Source: Alopecurus myosuroides
Lineage: Eukaryota > Streptophyta > Magnoliopsida > Poales > Poaceae
Direction: 5' to 3'
Length of the DNA stretch: 64,000 bases
Assembly (NCBI GenBank): GCA_028641055.1
Contig: CM054059.1
Coordinates: 435,678,167-435,742,166 of the forward strand
Shown here: piece after piece, positions 43,600-55,047 of the stretch
How the letters are laid out: each line of letters starts with the position of its first letter
Numbering within the stretch: position 1 is the stretch's first letter
Notes under the pieces: model-generated
What the model saw: only the letters and a program-made list of their open reading frames with translations
What the model was told of the DNA's origin: nothing
Database searches by the model: none
Program-made: the position numbers and the translations under genes

Positions 43600-44290
43600 T
43601 CATCGGTTCACAGAAAAGTTTTAATGCATTCATAATCATAATTTATACCTGACTTTCTACCTTTGTCATTCTCCCATTCTTCAGTGTTTTCTTGAATACG
43701 GTCAAGAAGATCCCATTTAGCTTCTTCCTTCATATGTGTGAATGATCCAGAACAAGAAGCATCCAGTAAATCATTATCATGAAGAGAAAGCCTTGCATAA
43801 AAATTATTGATAACAATATTACTCGGGAGCTCATGAACAAGACATTTAAGCATTAATAACTTCATTCTCCTCCAAGCTTGGGCAATACTCTCTCCATCAT
43901 GAGGCCAGAAATTATATATTTGATTCTGGTCTTTATGAATCTCACTAGGAGGATAAAATTTCGAATAAAAGAGAGGCACAATTTCCTCCCATCCAATAGA
44001 TTCACCATTTTTCAGATTTTAAACCATTCACCGGCTCTACATTTTAGCAATAAAAAGAAAAATTTCCTTTTAACTTGATCCATTGTAATACCTACACACC
44101 TGAATAACTCGCATAATTCATGTATAAAGAGCAAATTATCACCAGGATGGATAGTTCCATCTCCATAATAGCAGTTACCCATAACACGTCCAACAATTTT
44201 CATGGGTATTTTAAAAGGATCCAATTCAGCATATAGCGAGTCATCTACTACCCTAGCAGTCACAATAGTAGTACCCCTAAACATAGAACC
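43600..44290 (-). pseudogene. Athila-like gag remnant
   Basis: Minus-strand frames encode gag sequence: DPFKIPMKIVGRVMGN, HPGDNLLFIHELCELFRCVGI, then frameshifted YSKFYPPSEIHKDQNQIYNF and ESIAQAWRRMKLLMLKCLVHEL. These are the conserved blocks of Athila-type gag (compare 62.7-63.1 kb in this window). It is shortened and frameshifted, so non-coding today. Confidence 0.72.
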
Positions 44291-44391
44291 AAAAGGATTC
44301 TCTATAATGAAAAAAAGCAGCAGACATAAATAAAAACATTACTCATAGTAAAAGTTTCTCTTACCAATTCCACTTACCAATAGCGCTTCAC

Positions 44392-44409
44392 TCCCCGGTA
44401 ACAGCGCTA
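44392..44409 (-). other. Degenerate primer-binding site of Athila-like element
   Basis: On the minus strand AGCGCTGTTACCGGGGAG corresponds to the tRNA-Asp-type PBS (TGGCGCCGTTGCCGGGGAG) with several changes. The intact form is seen at 63539-63555. Confidence 0.6.
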
Positions 44410-44420
44410 GAAAATAGTCT

Positions 44421-45829
44421 TGATGACCCACAATTATAGGGGTGTATCGTAGTACTTTCGATAAATAAGAGTGTCGAACCCAACGAGGAGCAGAAGGTGT
44501 TGACAAGCAGGTTGGATAGAGGATTCCCTATAAACACTAGCAAATAGGTTTTTGGTGGTTTTTGATATAGCGGATAAATAAAGTGCAAATTTAATAAAAT
44601 GCAGTAAATATAATTGCAGCGAGTGGCCCAATCCTTTTTAGAGCAAAGGACAAGCCGGTTGTTCTACTTATGATTACCAAACATTCTCGAGGACACATGG
44701 GAATTTCGTCAAGCTCTTTTGTTTCATACAGTTGATTAATATTTATTGTTTTGATAGGTGTTGTGTGGGTGAACCTATTCTAATGAACCACCCAACTAGG
44801 ACTAATACATACTTGTGATTAAACCCTTTGCAAGCATCCGCACATACAAGAAAGTAATTAAGATAAATCTAACCACAGCCTTAAACTCTGGGATCCTACA
44901 CTCCCTCGTGCATCGGTTCCTAACGGGGATTTAGGTTTCTGTCACTCTGGCAACCCCACAATTAGTAGCCAAATACACAATGCATCCCTTTAGGCCCATA
45001 AAGGTGAAGTGTCATGTAGTCGACGTTCACATGACACCACTAGAAGAATAACACCACAACTTAAATATCAAACCACTAGATATTACTTCAACATAATTCC
45101 ACTACTAACATCTTGAGTTCTCCCATGTCCTCAAGAACTAAATGAACTACCCGCAAGACATCATATGGATCATAATCAGAGTTGATATAATGTTGAATAA
45201 CAATCTGTTCATAAAGTGTAAACACCGATAAATCTCACAAGCATCAACTACTAACAAGAAATCCACACTGGGAGAGAGATCTAGTGAAGAACAATGATAT
45301 AGAACCCTAACCGTTACAACGGGATGTATATGGATGGTGAAGGTGATGGTGATGGTGATGATGATGATGACGATGACGATCTTGATGATGCCCGGAGCAA
45401 TGACGGTTATGATGCCCCGAGGAGGCGGCGGAATATTTCGTCGATTGTTATCTGATGCTTAGGGTTCCTAGGGGGTCAAGTACGCGAAAGAGGCGACCAA
45501 AGATGGGCCAGGGTGGCCACACCACCCCTAGGCGTGGCCAAGGGGGCGCCCAGGCATGGTGTGGGCCCCGTGTGGCCCCCTTCGGGTCTCCTCGTGTCTA
45601 GCTCCCTCTTCTGGACTTCTAAGACTTCCTCGATGCCCCTTCTTCTTCTGATCTTCTAAAATAAGATATCTTGACGGCGCTTTTTTCCATCAGATTTCTG
45701 GTCCCGGTGTTTATTCTCCAAAAATTATGAAACATGCAAAATAACATAAGTAAGATATCATAATATGAAATATACCGATGAATAACAGAAAATTACAATA
45801 TAAAATAGTTATGCAAAATGGAAGTATCA
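44421..45829 (-). repeat. 5' LTR of Athila-like element (minus strand)
   Basis: About 1.4 kb, starting TGATACTTCCATTTTGCAT on the minus strand at 45829 and ending ...CATCA at 44421, 11 nt before the PBS. It contains a GAT/GGTGAT microsatellite (about 45333-45392). No coding sequence was seen. It directly abuts an older plus-strand LTR at 45830. Confidence 0.6.
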
Positions 45830-46741
45830 ACTATGTCTAGTGATTATCAATCTATCATTTTCTTTTATGTGTATGTTATTTATGATCTTGCATGCTCTCC
45901 GTTACTAGTAGATGCTCTAGCCAAGTTGATGCTTATAACTCCAAGATGGAGTATTTATGCTCGATAGTGGGTTTATGCCTACCTTTCACTCTCGCTCAAG
46001 TGACAGAAACGTAACGGGTGGGGATGTGCTGTTGCCATTAGGGAGAAAACAACAATGTTTTGTCTAAAGATGATTTTATTGTTTATATTACACACTTTGC
46101 TTTATACAATTATCTGTTTTTTGCAACTTAATACCCAAGGTTTTCTCGGATTACACTCTGATGGTGGATTATTAGTCATAGATGCAGTTGGATAACAGTC
46201 TATGTATCTTGTTGTAATGCCCGCATGAATCATATAGTAATCATCATGTAATGCATATGCACTACGGTGCAGCCTTTATATCTGTCAATTGCGCAACTGT
46301 AATTTATTTACCCAACATGTTATCTATCTGTTTTGGAGAGATACCTCTAGTGAACTGTGGACCCCGATCCATTTCTTTACACTGATATACAACCATTGTT
46401 TTCCCGCTGTTTTTCTACTGCAATTATTGTTCTCTTTCATCTACTGCAAATAAGTACTACTTTCCACACTATACGTCTAATCTTTTGTTTCAGCAAAACC
46501 GGTAAGATTGACAACCTCACTGCTTTGTTGGGGCAAAATAATTTGATTGTGTTGTGTAGATTCCACGTTGCTGCTGAACCGGTAGTGCACCCTGCCAACA
46601 TCAGCCGCATCAACCTTCGGAAGTGATTTCTTTCTCCTACTGATCGATTCAACCTTGGTTTCTTTCCGAGGGAAATTTTCTACTGTGCTCTTCATACCTT
46701 CCTCTTGGGGTCTTCCAACGAACGTGTGTTACACGCCATCA
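45830..46741 (+). mobile_element. Older LTR fragment (3' part), interrupted by the Athila-like element
   Basis: The sequence has the look of a long Triticeae LTR and ends ...TTACACGCCATCA at 46741. No PBS or internal region follows, so it is a solo or truncated LTR. Its left part would lie beyond the Athila-like insertion. A short open frame at 46357-46626 has no domain. Confidence 0.5.
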
Positions 46742-46899
46742 AATCCCAAAATTACAACACAATGTCGTTCACATATTGTAAGTAGCAACCCTATTTTCAA
46801 CCAGTTCAAGGGGAAGCTCACAAAATAAAAACCATTACACTTTGGGCTTGAAGAACCGTATTGGTGAGAGCTTCTCCTACCATATTAATTAGAGGGTCT

Positions 46900-47225
46900 C
46901 CTTACCTGACCCATTTGGCACACTAGAAATAATTTCTGATATGGTTATTAGTTTTCATGCTAATCATCACAATGTGAAGGATTTGCCCAAAAAATGAGCA
47001 CCAAACCTCATTGAAAACCTCTTTCCCTATGGCATCTTAAAAGAAAGTCCCATTTAACGGTGCCATATGCTTTCTTGAAATCGAGTTTAAGGATAACACC
47101 AACTTGTGTTATAAAAAGGGTATGATGCGTAGTATCATGCAAAGAAAGAACAACACCCATAACGTTCCTAAATTTAACGGAAGTCTTATGTTGTAGAGTT
47201 AGAGTTTTTTGTGGGCTGAACATAT
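46900..47225 (-). pseudogene. LINE reverse transcriptase remnant (minus strand)
   Basis: The minus-strand frame contains GVILKLDFKKAYGTVKWDFL followed by RERGF. This is the RT block in which plant LINEs have a G(V/I)ILK(L/I)DFEKAYD-type motif. The catalytic Asp after AY is changed to Gly and the surrounding sequence is broken, so it is an old fragment. Confidence 0.65.
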
Positions 47226-47296
47226 TTTACAATTTAGGTGAAATTTTTTCGTTGCCATACTGAACATTTTAATTTACAAGTGTGAACATTATTTCA

Positions 47297-47500
47297 TACT
47301 ACCTCCGTTTCAATGAATGAGGCATACAAATTTACTCTAAATTCAAAACATACTAAGTTTGACCAATTATATAGAAGAAAATATCAACATCTACAATATT
47401 TAATAAATTTATTATGAAAATGTATTTTATGGTGAATCCATAGATATTGATTTTGGTAAAAAATATTTTAATTTTTTTATAACATTTGTCAGAGTTAGAG
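47297..47500. mobile_element. Degenerate Stowaway-like MITE
   Basis: It begins TACTACCTCCGTTTCAATGA and continues with AT-rich text typical of longer Stowaway members (aaatttactctaaattcaaaacata). The right terminal repeat is not preserved, so the border is approximate. Confidence 0.45.
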
Positions 47501-47774
47501 TACGTTGAATTTTTTATTAATTTCATAGATCTTATTCATTGTATTATACGGTATTTTTTAAATTTTCCTACCGCACTTATGTTCAATATTTTAATAAGTT
47601 GTGTGAACACGCATCAACGTTATGCTTTTTCCTATCAAATTCGAGTTGCTTACTGGTTAACTAAATATTTTGCATAATTTCCAAGAGACAGTTTACAAAT
47701 TCTATTATATAAATTTAAACTGATCGTCTTGCACATGACTTACAATTTGAAATGTACATATATCCCTTAAAAAG

Positions 47775-47892
47775 TACTCGTTCCGTCCCAAATTAGGGGT
47801 CATGGATTCATCAAAATATGAATGTATCTATACACTGAAATAAATCTATATTTTGACAGATATATGACAACTAATTTGGGACGGAGGGAGTA
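47775..47892. mobile_element. Stowaway-type MITE
   Basis: A 118-bp element with TA at both ends, the left arm ACTCGTTCCGTCCCAAATTA and the right arm AATTTGGGACGGAGGGAGT. It lies about 290 bp upstream of the DUF1997 gene start and so may be part of its upstream region. Confidence 0.92.
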
Positions 47893-48179
47893 CTACAATT
47901 TACTTTCTTATAAAAAAATCGCAAAAGAGCAACAATATTTTCCTGCAAAAGTCGGATTAGAGGTATTCCTACGTTCCTAGGCCGGCCCGTTTGCTGGCAC
48001 GTCTACAGACCTCCAGCCTCCAGGTCACTGCCATCCTCCCGAATTCTGGCCCAATCTGAATACCGTGCGCTACGGCTTGCCCCCAGTCCCTGCCGTCGGT
48101 GTCACATGGGGAAGGAGTGGTCTCGGTTGCGGCGTGTCTAGCTTAGCGCCTAGCCTTGGGCAGAGCACTACGACCGGCC
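47893..48179 (+). promoter_or_regulatory. Upstream region and 5'UTR of DUF1997 gene
   Basis: The sequence changes from AT-rich to GC-rich toward the gene. I see no clear TATA box. The 5'UTR probably lies within about 48000-48179, where GC content rises. Confidence 0.35.
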
Positions 48180-49371
48180 ATGGCCACGGCCGGCGCCGCT
48201 CCGTCGATCACAGCTCGGAGCCACTACAACCTGCCGTGTCGGCAGGCTGCTGCATCGCGCTCTAACTGCACGAGGCTGGTCTGCGCCACGAGAGTCTCCA
48301 TCGCGGGCGCTCCGCCACAGTCGTGGGCACCGCGGCACGCCGTCAGAACCACTTCACGGGCGGCGGGGGCTGGGGCGCCGTCGTCGTCCTCGCCGGACGC
48401 CGTGACGTACTCGTCCAGCATCGACACCGACATGCCCCTCTACGAACCCCCCGGGGTAAGCATCGGCATCGATCTCCACAATTCCGCATTGGGGAATTGG
48501 GAATTGGGATGGGTCGATTCGGTGAAGTTACGGCTCGAATGATGAGGTTTTTTTTCGCAGGTGTCGTTCGACGAGTACCTCCAGGACCGGCCCCGCGTGT
48601 TCCGCGCCATGTTCCCCGACGAGGCCAGAAGCCAGCGGCTGAGCGATGTAAATTAACGCATGTGCTGAAGAATTCTCTAGAACGGCGTTGCTGCTGCTGA
48701 CGGATCGACTCGATTCTGTGTGGTGCAGGAGGAGTGGAGGATCCAGATGCTGCCGCTGGAGTTCCTCCTCATCACCGTGCGCCCCGTCGTCGTCATGCAG
48801 CTGCGCAACCGCGGCGGCGTGCTCGAGCTCCGAATCGTGCGTACATACATACATACACTCTGCTCACGTGAAGCTACCAATTCGATGCACGATAGGTGAA
48901 CTGAAAGTGTACGTGTGTGTGTGTGGATCGTGATTGCAGACGGAGTGGGAGCTGAGGGGGCTGGACAGCGGCTACGCGCCGGCGAGCTTCGACCTCGGCG
49001 TGCGTGGGTCGCTCTACGCGGACAGGGGCCGGCGCCGCGGTTCCCGGCTGAGGGGCCACCTCGAGATCTCCATCACCGTCGCTCTCCCGCCGCCCCTGCG
49101 GATCGTGCCGGAGGGCGTCCTGCGGGGCGTTGCAGAGTCGGTAAGCTAGCCAACTCCCTGGCCGTGTGCAGTGTACCAGAACAACATAATTCTATGTTTC
49201 TTTGAGAGAGAATCTGAATGGTTGGAGGCTTGGAGCGTGCAGGTTCTGTCGACGCTTGCCGAGAGGATGAAGCGGGACGTGGACGTCGGCCTCGTCGCCG
49301 ACTTCCGGAGGTTTCGGATGGAGAAGGCGGCGGAAACAGCGGTGGTCGTCAGAGCAGACAGAGAAGCCTGA
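48180..49371 (+). CDS. DUF1997 family protein, probably plastid-targeted; five exons
   Basis: Exons 48180-48455, 48561-48647, 48729-48836, 48940-49140 and 49243-49371 all have GT/AG borders, all introns are phase 0, and the coding length is 801 nt (266 residues). The ATG at 48180 has an ideal context (GGCCATGG). Residues 1-75 are rich in Ser/Thr/Arg/Ala, like a chloroplast transit peptide. The conserved part follows: VSFDEYLQDRPRVFRAMFPD (about 93-112), EEWRIQMLPLEFLLITVRPV (about 122-141), LRGHLEISITVALPPPLRIV and a C-terminal LAERMKRDVDVGLVADFRRF. This is the plant/cyanobacterial DUF1997 family, whose biochemical role is not known to me. Its 3' end is partly duplicated at 50539-50955. It converges with the X8 gene downstream. 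Confidence 0.88.
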
Positions 49372-49622
49372 ATGAAGGCTCAAAATTTCTTCCTTCTGAG
49401 CTCTGACCAAAGTTGAGTTGGGTTCATTTCAAGGATTACTTTTTGTAAGATCGTAGATGTTGCGTGCGATACATGGGTTCATTCTCCTGAATTTGTATAG
49501 AGTGTGAAATACATGTTGATTTAATTGCATCCACAAAACGTAAACCAAAAGGCACATGATATGATCTCCAGAAATGATTTACTTGGTCTATAGAAGATCC
49601 GACCCAGAAATGATTCACTCCG

Positions 49623-49646
49623 ACCCCCCCCCCCCCCCCCCCCCCC
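49623..49646. repeat. Poly-C run (24 nt)
   Basis: An uninterrupted run of about 24 C downstream of the DUF1997 gene. The length in the assembly may be unreliable. Confidence 0.85.
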
Positions 49647-50538
49647 GGCTCATCCCCAAACGTTTTATGTCATGTAATATCAGTACATATTATGAGTACA
49701 CGTTCTAATTAGTGTTTACGGCTGTACCATATATTAATCCACGGAGATCTGCACACCGAAACCTAAAAGAGCAACAAAACAACAACAGCCCATGACCGGT
49801 ACTGTCTAGCAATCGGCAATTGGTCATTTGATGGCATGTTTTATGCCCGTCCGTCTAACCTCCCTCCTGGATCGATCTAGTAGCAAGATCGTTGGGATAC
49901 CTGCCGCCTCCCAGCAACTCCTGATCGGGAGCCACGGTCCATGGACGACTTTCTATCCAACCGATTTTCCGCGAGTGCGCCGACAGTGGTGGTAGATCGC
50001 CGCTTGTCGCGGATCTCCATCCCCTCGCTTGCCCAATAGGTTTTTTTTGTCTAATAAGATACACATTATATTTATACTTACAGCTAGTCAAATCTAAACC
50101 CCTTTTGTTTGAGTTTGACCATTATCCAGTAATTAGATAGAGAGAGAACAATACTATACTCATTACTTCTTCGTGCCAATTGCTTATATTTTGAATCTGA
50201 CCTAGCCCCATATTTGAATCAAATAATTGGTAATAGTGGAACTTTATCTGCCTATAGCTTCGATCTGAATCTAACCTAGTGCCTAATTTTAATCAAATTG
50301 TTGGCAATAGTAGAACCGACATCTACAAATTTGGAAAATTAGCTTTCTTTTGTAACATAAAACTGTCAATTTATTTATCAATGAATTTTTTTGATGATCT
50401 TTTAAATATTAGTATAAGCCAAATCTGTGATAATATGTTATTCATTTTTCACATGATATTTTCGTATATTGTACTTCACGAACGATCATCGTCGTTTCGT
50501 CCCCCTATGTCTAAATCCTGGCTCCGTCCCTGCTCCTC
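49647..50538. other. Intergenic insert between duplicated 3' regions, no gene recognised
   Basis: Mostly AT-rich. A GC-richer piece at 49850-50035 has a domain-less short frame on the minus strand. Because it lies between two related 3' gene segments, it may have been brought in by the duplication or by a transposon. No diagnostic ends were found. Confidence 0.35.
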
Positions 50539-50955
50539 GTGTGCAAGAACAACGAAATTCTCCGTTCTTTGAGAGAGAATTTTAATGGTTGGAGCGTGCA
50601 TGGATGGAGGGAAACAGCGGTGGTCGTCAGAGCAGACAGAGAAGCCTGAATTTTCTTCCTTCTGAGGTCTGACCAGAGTTGGGGGTTCATTTGGAGGATT
50701 CCTTTGATAAGATCGTAGATGTTGCGTGCGATACATACATTCTCCTGAATTCGTATAGTGTGTGAAATACATGTCGATTTTGTATTCTTGCATCCACAAA
50801 ACTTAAACCAAAAGGCACATGATATGATCTCAGGAAATGATTTACACATGGTCTATAGAAGATTCGACCCGACATGTACAGAAGGGCATATGATCTCCAG
50901 AAATGATTTACATATATAGTTTATTGAAGATCCGACCTGACATATACACCCAGAA
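50539..50955 (+). pseudogene. Partial duplicate of the DUF1997 gene 3' end
   Basis: The segment repeats 49168-49620: the end of intron 4, the start and end of exon 5 (gaaacagcggtggtcgtc with the same stop region), and the 3' flank (gatcgtagatgttgcgtgcg and atgatatgatctc). Most of exon 5 (about 80 nt corresponding to 49240-49318) is deleted, and no upstream exons are present, so it cannot encode the protein. At its right end a block of about 65-70 bp is tandemly repeated (about 50817-50880 and 50886-50945). Confidence 0.82.
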
Positions 50956-51109
50956 ACGGGTTTTACTACGGAAGAACAAAAACATGTAAAGATGATGGTG
51001 TCACTCTACTGATCCTCCCTCTGATGTACTAGCTTTATACTAATATGTAATAGTAGTATAATGCAACGAATGTGAGGGAGTACAATGTACAATCGAGCGG
51101 AGGCATCGT

Positions 51110-52379
51110 TCAGAATAAAAAGAGCGGCAGCAGAAGCAGCAGCACGCAGAGCGCCCTGCGAGCGCCGGCCATGACGCTGTCCGCGGCGTCCTGCAGTGGG
51201 TTGAATGAGCCGGCGGGGCTCCCGAATCCCGGCGTGAACGTGGACGACGGCGGGACGAAGCTGGTCGGGGAGCTGGTAGGGGTGATCGCCCCCGGCGTAC
51301 TCGAGTTGGACCCTCCCGCCATGGAGCTGCACGCCATAGACATGTCAGTTCTGAACTTGATCAGAGAACGCAGCAATGCATACTGAAACTGAGATTGCGC
51401 AAGAAAATTCATACGCTCACCTTCCGGCGAAGACGCACTGCCCCGAGCCTGGAACGAGGAATCACATGATGGAAGAATCAGACCCCGAGAAAACGAGAAG
51501 GAGAAGACGACGTGGAGAACGAAGAGCAGGTGGTGGTGTGCTTACTTGGGTCGGTGGGGGTGGTCATGGCGGTGCCGCTGAAGCTGCAGGTGGCGCCGGA
51601 GGCGGCGTTGCGTTGGTAGTAGTCGTTGTAGGCGTAGGAGGCCAGCGCCGGCAGGTCGTTGGGCTTGTAGCACTTGCCGCCGGGCTGGATCGCCGAGCAG
51701 TCGGCGTGGCCGGGGCCGCACGCGTAGTTGAGCCCCGTCTGCAGCGCCGTCGGGTCCGCGCCCTGTATCGCCACGCAGAACAGCCCTCCCGCCAGCGACC
51801 GCCTCTTGGTCTCTTCTTCTTCTTCAAAGACGGTGCCTGTAAATCGCAGAGGAAACAAGAAGAAAACGTTGGAGTTCGGAGAAGAAACTACGGGAAGAAC
51901 ATTAGAAATTCCGGCAAGATTCATGTTTACAGTTTGACATTTTTGACATTTCATGTTTACAGTTTGCATTTTGTACACAAATGCTCAAGTGTTTTTCTTT
52001 TTTCCAGGTTGACTGGTAGAGTAAAAAGACATCCATACAAAGTGTAGTTCTAACCCAAAATCAAAGTCTACCAATTTCACCGAGATTAAGACGTGAAAAG
52101 GATGCCGGAGCAACTGCAATCCGGAATGTAGCATGAAGGTATCTCGCAGCTTAAAACTTACATCCACTAAAGTTTCTCCACTTTGCTAGGTCGCATTTCA
52201 ATATCACACCAGGAATCTCAATATCGACAAATACAAAAGCGCTCGAGAGAAAGAAAAAACCGTGATGTTACTGATGAACGGAAAGAAAACTCTAGACTCG
52301 CTACTCATATACCTGACACGTTGGAGAGGAGAAACACGAGCAGAAGAAGGGCACATCCCTGCAATCTTCTGGTCAACAT
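51110..52379 (-). CDS. X8-domain (CBM43) GPI-anchored protein, callose-binding type; four coding exons
   Basis: Minus-strand exons 52379-52313, 51836-51546, 51448-51421 and 51326-51110 join in frame (603 nt, 200 residues) with GT/AG borders. Residues 1-22 are a signal peptide (MLTRRLQGCALLLLVFLLSN). The X8 domain (about 42-130) shows FCVAIQGADPTALQTGLNYA, CGPGHADCSAIQPGGKCY, YAYNDYY, GATCSFSGTA and QCVFAGS, with all six conserved cysteines. The 28-nt exon carries the last one. A Ser/Thr/Pro-rich linker leads to a hydrophobic C-terminus (ALCVLLLLLPLFLF) typical of GPI addition. X8 proteins of this build, such as plasmodesmata callose-binding proteins, bind beta-1,3-glucan at the cell wall or plasmodesmata. 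The gene runs tail-to-tail with the DUF1997 gene. I cannot say which paralogue it is. Confidence 0.88.
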
Positions 52380-52432
52380 CCTCCCAACACCGTCCCCGTG
52401 TCGGTATAATCCTTTTCACGTCCCTGCAACGC

Positions 52433-53505
52433 CTGCCAAAAAGAAATTCAGAGATGGTCCATGATAAGGTGAGGTGTATCAGTACCAAACTGCGTATTCT
52501 CAACATAATTAAACACAGGTTCAGCGAGAGTACGTGTGGAGGAAAAGGGAGGACTGTCTTCCCAAGACAGTGAAGCGTGTCGCCGTCGAACGCGATGTTT
52601 GCTAATAATCCGACTCTTTAATTGCTGTCCAATGGCAGGAATTCGTCGGCACGGACTTATTTTGTGATGTAGCTAGTGTGATGGTGGTATCGGTCGTATT
52701 GTCAGAGTCTGCAGACGTGTAGTGCAATTATCCGGTGTATGTACTCCCAAATGGTAAGTGGGGGAACAGAAAATAGAGCTAGGCAGGAGGCTTAGGACGA
52801 TTGGTGAGACTGAAACATCTATAGCTACATGGCACTCGAATTATTCGATTGAATATCGTCCCAAAGTCCTAAACTTTCTGTACGAGGCTAAGATGACGGT
52901 ATGGGGCATCCACCTACCGTTATCCTTCGCAAGAGCACAGCATGATTTAATTATTTATTTTGGTCTCTCGAACATGACAAACATGATTGAATTGCCACAC
53001 ATCAAAGCTGAATGTTTAACATTTAATATGTCCCTAAAAATCGGAGTAAGTAAGAGAGTAGTAGGCCGGCAGTAAATAAGATAATCATCTAGGAGTACTA
53101 ATAAAGATGATGAATTCCTTCCATAGCAAGAAACCAACGGCGGAAGATAAGCAAGCTAGATTTCGCTAGGTGCTGTGAACTCAAATCTCAAGGAGAAAGA
53201 GAGAGACAGAAACATCAAGCTCTCTGAAGGCTAACCTGAAACAAGCGGGGCACCTACTACACATGATTTAGGGGGATTAGCGACATCCATTGAAAGAAAA
53301 CAGCATAAGAAAACTAAGAATTCTATGAGTGATTCCAACCAGAGAAGAAATAAGCGGGAACAAAGGCCCTAGACACAACGAAGAAGTAGAACACACAACA
53401 GAGAAATTTGTTTTCCCTTTCGGAGGGGAGAGCAGGGAAACCTAATCCTCAAAGAGCAGGAACATCAGAAGCTGTACGAGAAGACGAAATCGAGGCGAGC
53501 CATAC
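52433..53505 (-). other. Putative 5'UTR intron of X8 gene
   Basis: TTTTTGGCAG (acceptor, exon from 52432) lies 53 nt before the ATG, and a GTATGG donor lies at 53505-53501. Between them is AT-rich, non-coding sequence with no repeat recognised. A long 5'UTR intron is an inference from these sites. Confidence 0.4.
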
Positions 53506-53690
53506 CTTAATCAGCCACCAAATCAGGAGTGCTTGGTATCTGCCGCGACCCAAGAGCGATCCCTGCTTTGCCTCTTCCTCTGGACGGAAGCTCTCAGTCA
53601 GAGGGACGCAAGCACCGCCTAGAAAGGAAACCAGTATATGCGACCCTCCGCTGCCTTTATTTGGCACTAATAAGCTGGATTAATTAGGAT
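53506..53690 (-). promoter_or_regulatory. Putative 5'UTR exon of X8 gene
   Basis: GC- and CT-rich minus-strand sequence ending GATTAAG before GTATGGCTC. Composition and donor fit a first non-coding exon; the transcription start is not defined. Confidence 0.4.
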
Positions 53691-53699
53691 TGATCTTGC

Positions 53700-55047
53700 T
53701 CCAAGTATACACGGACGAGAAAGATGTAATTGGAGGACGTTTAATGCTGGAGATAGGGAGGGAGAGGAGCTAGAGTAACGGTTGGGAGACCACACCGTCG
53801 CACTAGCAGAAGAAGAAGGGGCGAACTAACCGGCTTGCTGTGCCTTTGTTTGTGGTGCGTGATCATATCGTGACGTGTATGTGCGTGATCCTACATACAG
53901 ACCAGGGTGTGCTGCCGCTGTGAAGTCAAGTACTCCTGTGTCGAGCCTTTTTTTTTTTGTGAAACAGATTTAAAAGATTTAAGTCATCATATTAATTAAG
54001 AAGAAGATAACTGTCTTGTTGATTAACGGAAAACCGGACGAAAATCGCGTCAAGCACTTTGTTTTGATCCGGCAAGAAAACTCTCTCCGGGTGATAATAC
54101 CCATCATGCTTCTACCCAATAACTAGGAGTAATACAATCGATTTTCTCTATTGCTCTGATGCTTGTTATTAGTATATTAATGATTGTTAGTATTTTAACT
54201 TATTACCGACGTCGGAATCTTCATAATTTGACATAGTATTCCGCCGAGCCCTTAATTATGGAGTATGTATAGATGAGTTAGGTACGACAATCAATCAACC
54301 GATTACAGCCGGATCGTGTTAGGGCTATGTCAATGAAGGTTTCTTATCGTTGTATTTTAGGCAAATTGCTTATGTGGCATAAGAATCGATAAAGAAAAGG
54401 AGGGACATAGTTCCTAATCGAATCCAATCATATACATGCATGTAACAAAAGTCATAGGAAAAAATAGCTCCTAATCCAATCATATACATGCATATAACCG
54501 AAGTTATTAATTTAGATACTACCCATAAGAAACAATGCTTTGACATAGTTGTCTCTTAAATTTTTATTATGCCTATGATAACGTGTTTAGAAACAGTGCA
54601 TTGGCACGGATCTAAAGAGATCGTGATCGGTACAGCTCCTAACTAAACACGACTACACGAGAAGTCTCTAAATTTTTTTGGCATGTGACTTAGGATGATC
54701 TTAGGAAGTATTGGCAGCTCTGAATACCAGAATGATACTACTATTATGGTCAACCCGAAGGCTAAAAAACCAGAAACTATGTCCCAGTTCGGACCAATTA
54801 GGTCCTACTTGGTCGTTAGGTTTATTTATACGTCCCTTTTAAGTTCCAAACGAATGTCACACTACACAATGAACCGACAAGATTTTTTGCGAGACCTCGG
54901 ATGGTATTTTTTTTTTTTTTGCAATTGAGAGGTTCAAATCGGACAGAAGAGGGAACTTAAAAGGCCAACCAAGCGGCATTTTGGGACCTAGCCGTAATTT
55001 TTCACACAACACGTAATACCATCATTTTTGGTTCGAATACGACCAAC
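53700..55047. other. Intergenic, no gene recognised
   Basis: AT-rich DNA. A degenerate direct repeat of about 60 bp (54411-54445 and 54471-54500, sharing 'ccaatcatatacatgcat') and T-runs near 53950 and 54907-54920 are the only structures seen. Confidence 0.35.

Noticed and set aside
45333..45392. GAT/GGT repeats as a possible coding or CRISPR-like array
   Set aside because: A simple trinucleotide microsatellite inside an LTR; no spacers and no CRISPR context in a plant nuclear genome.
51001..51092. Possible Stowaway MITE near the X8 3' end (tcctccctct ... gagggagta)
   Set aside because: Ends do not match as a clean inverted repeat and the TA duplication is unclear; left uncalled.
51006..51386. 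Frames of about 105 residues overlapping the last X8 exon in other phases
   Set aside because: Shadows of the GC-rich coding exon; the X8 frame joins cleanly with the other exons.
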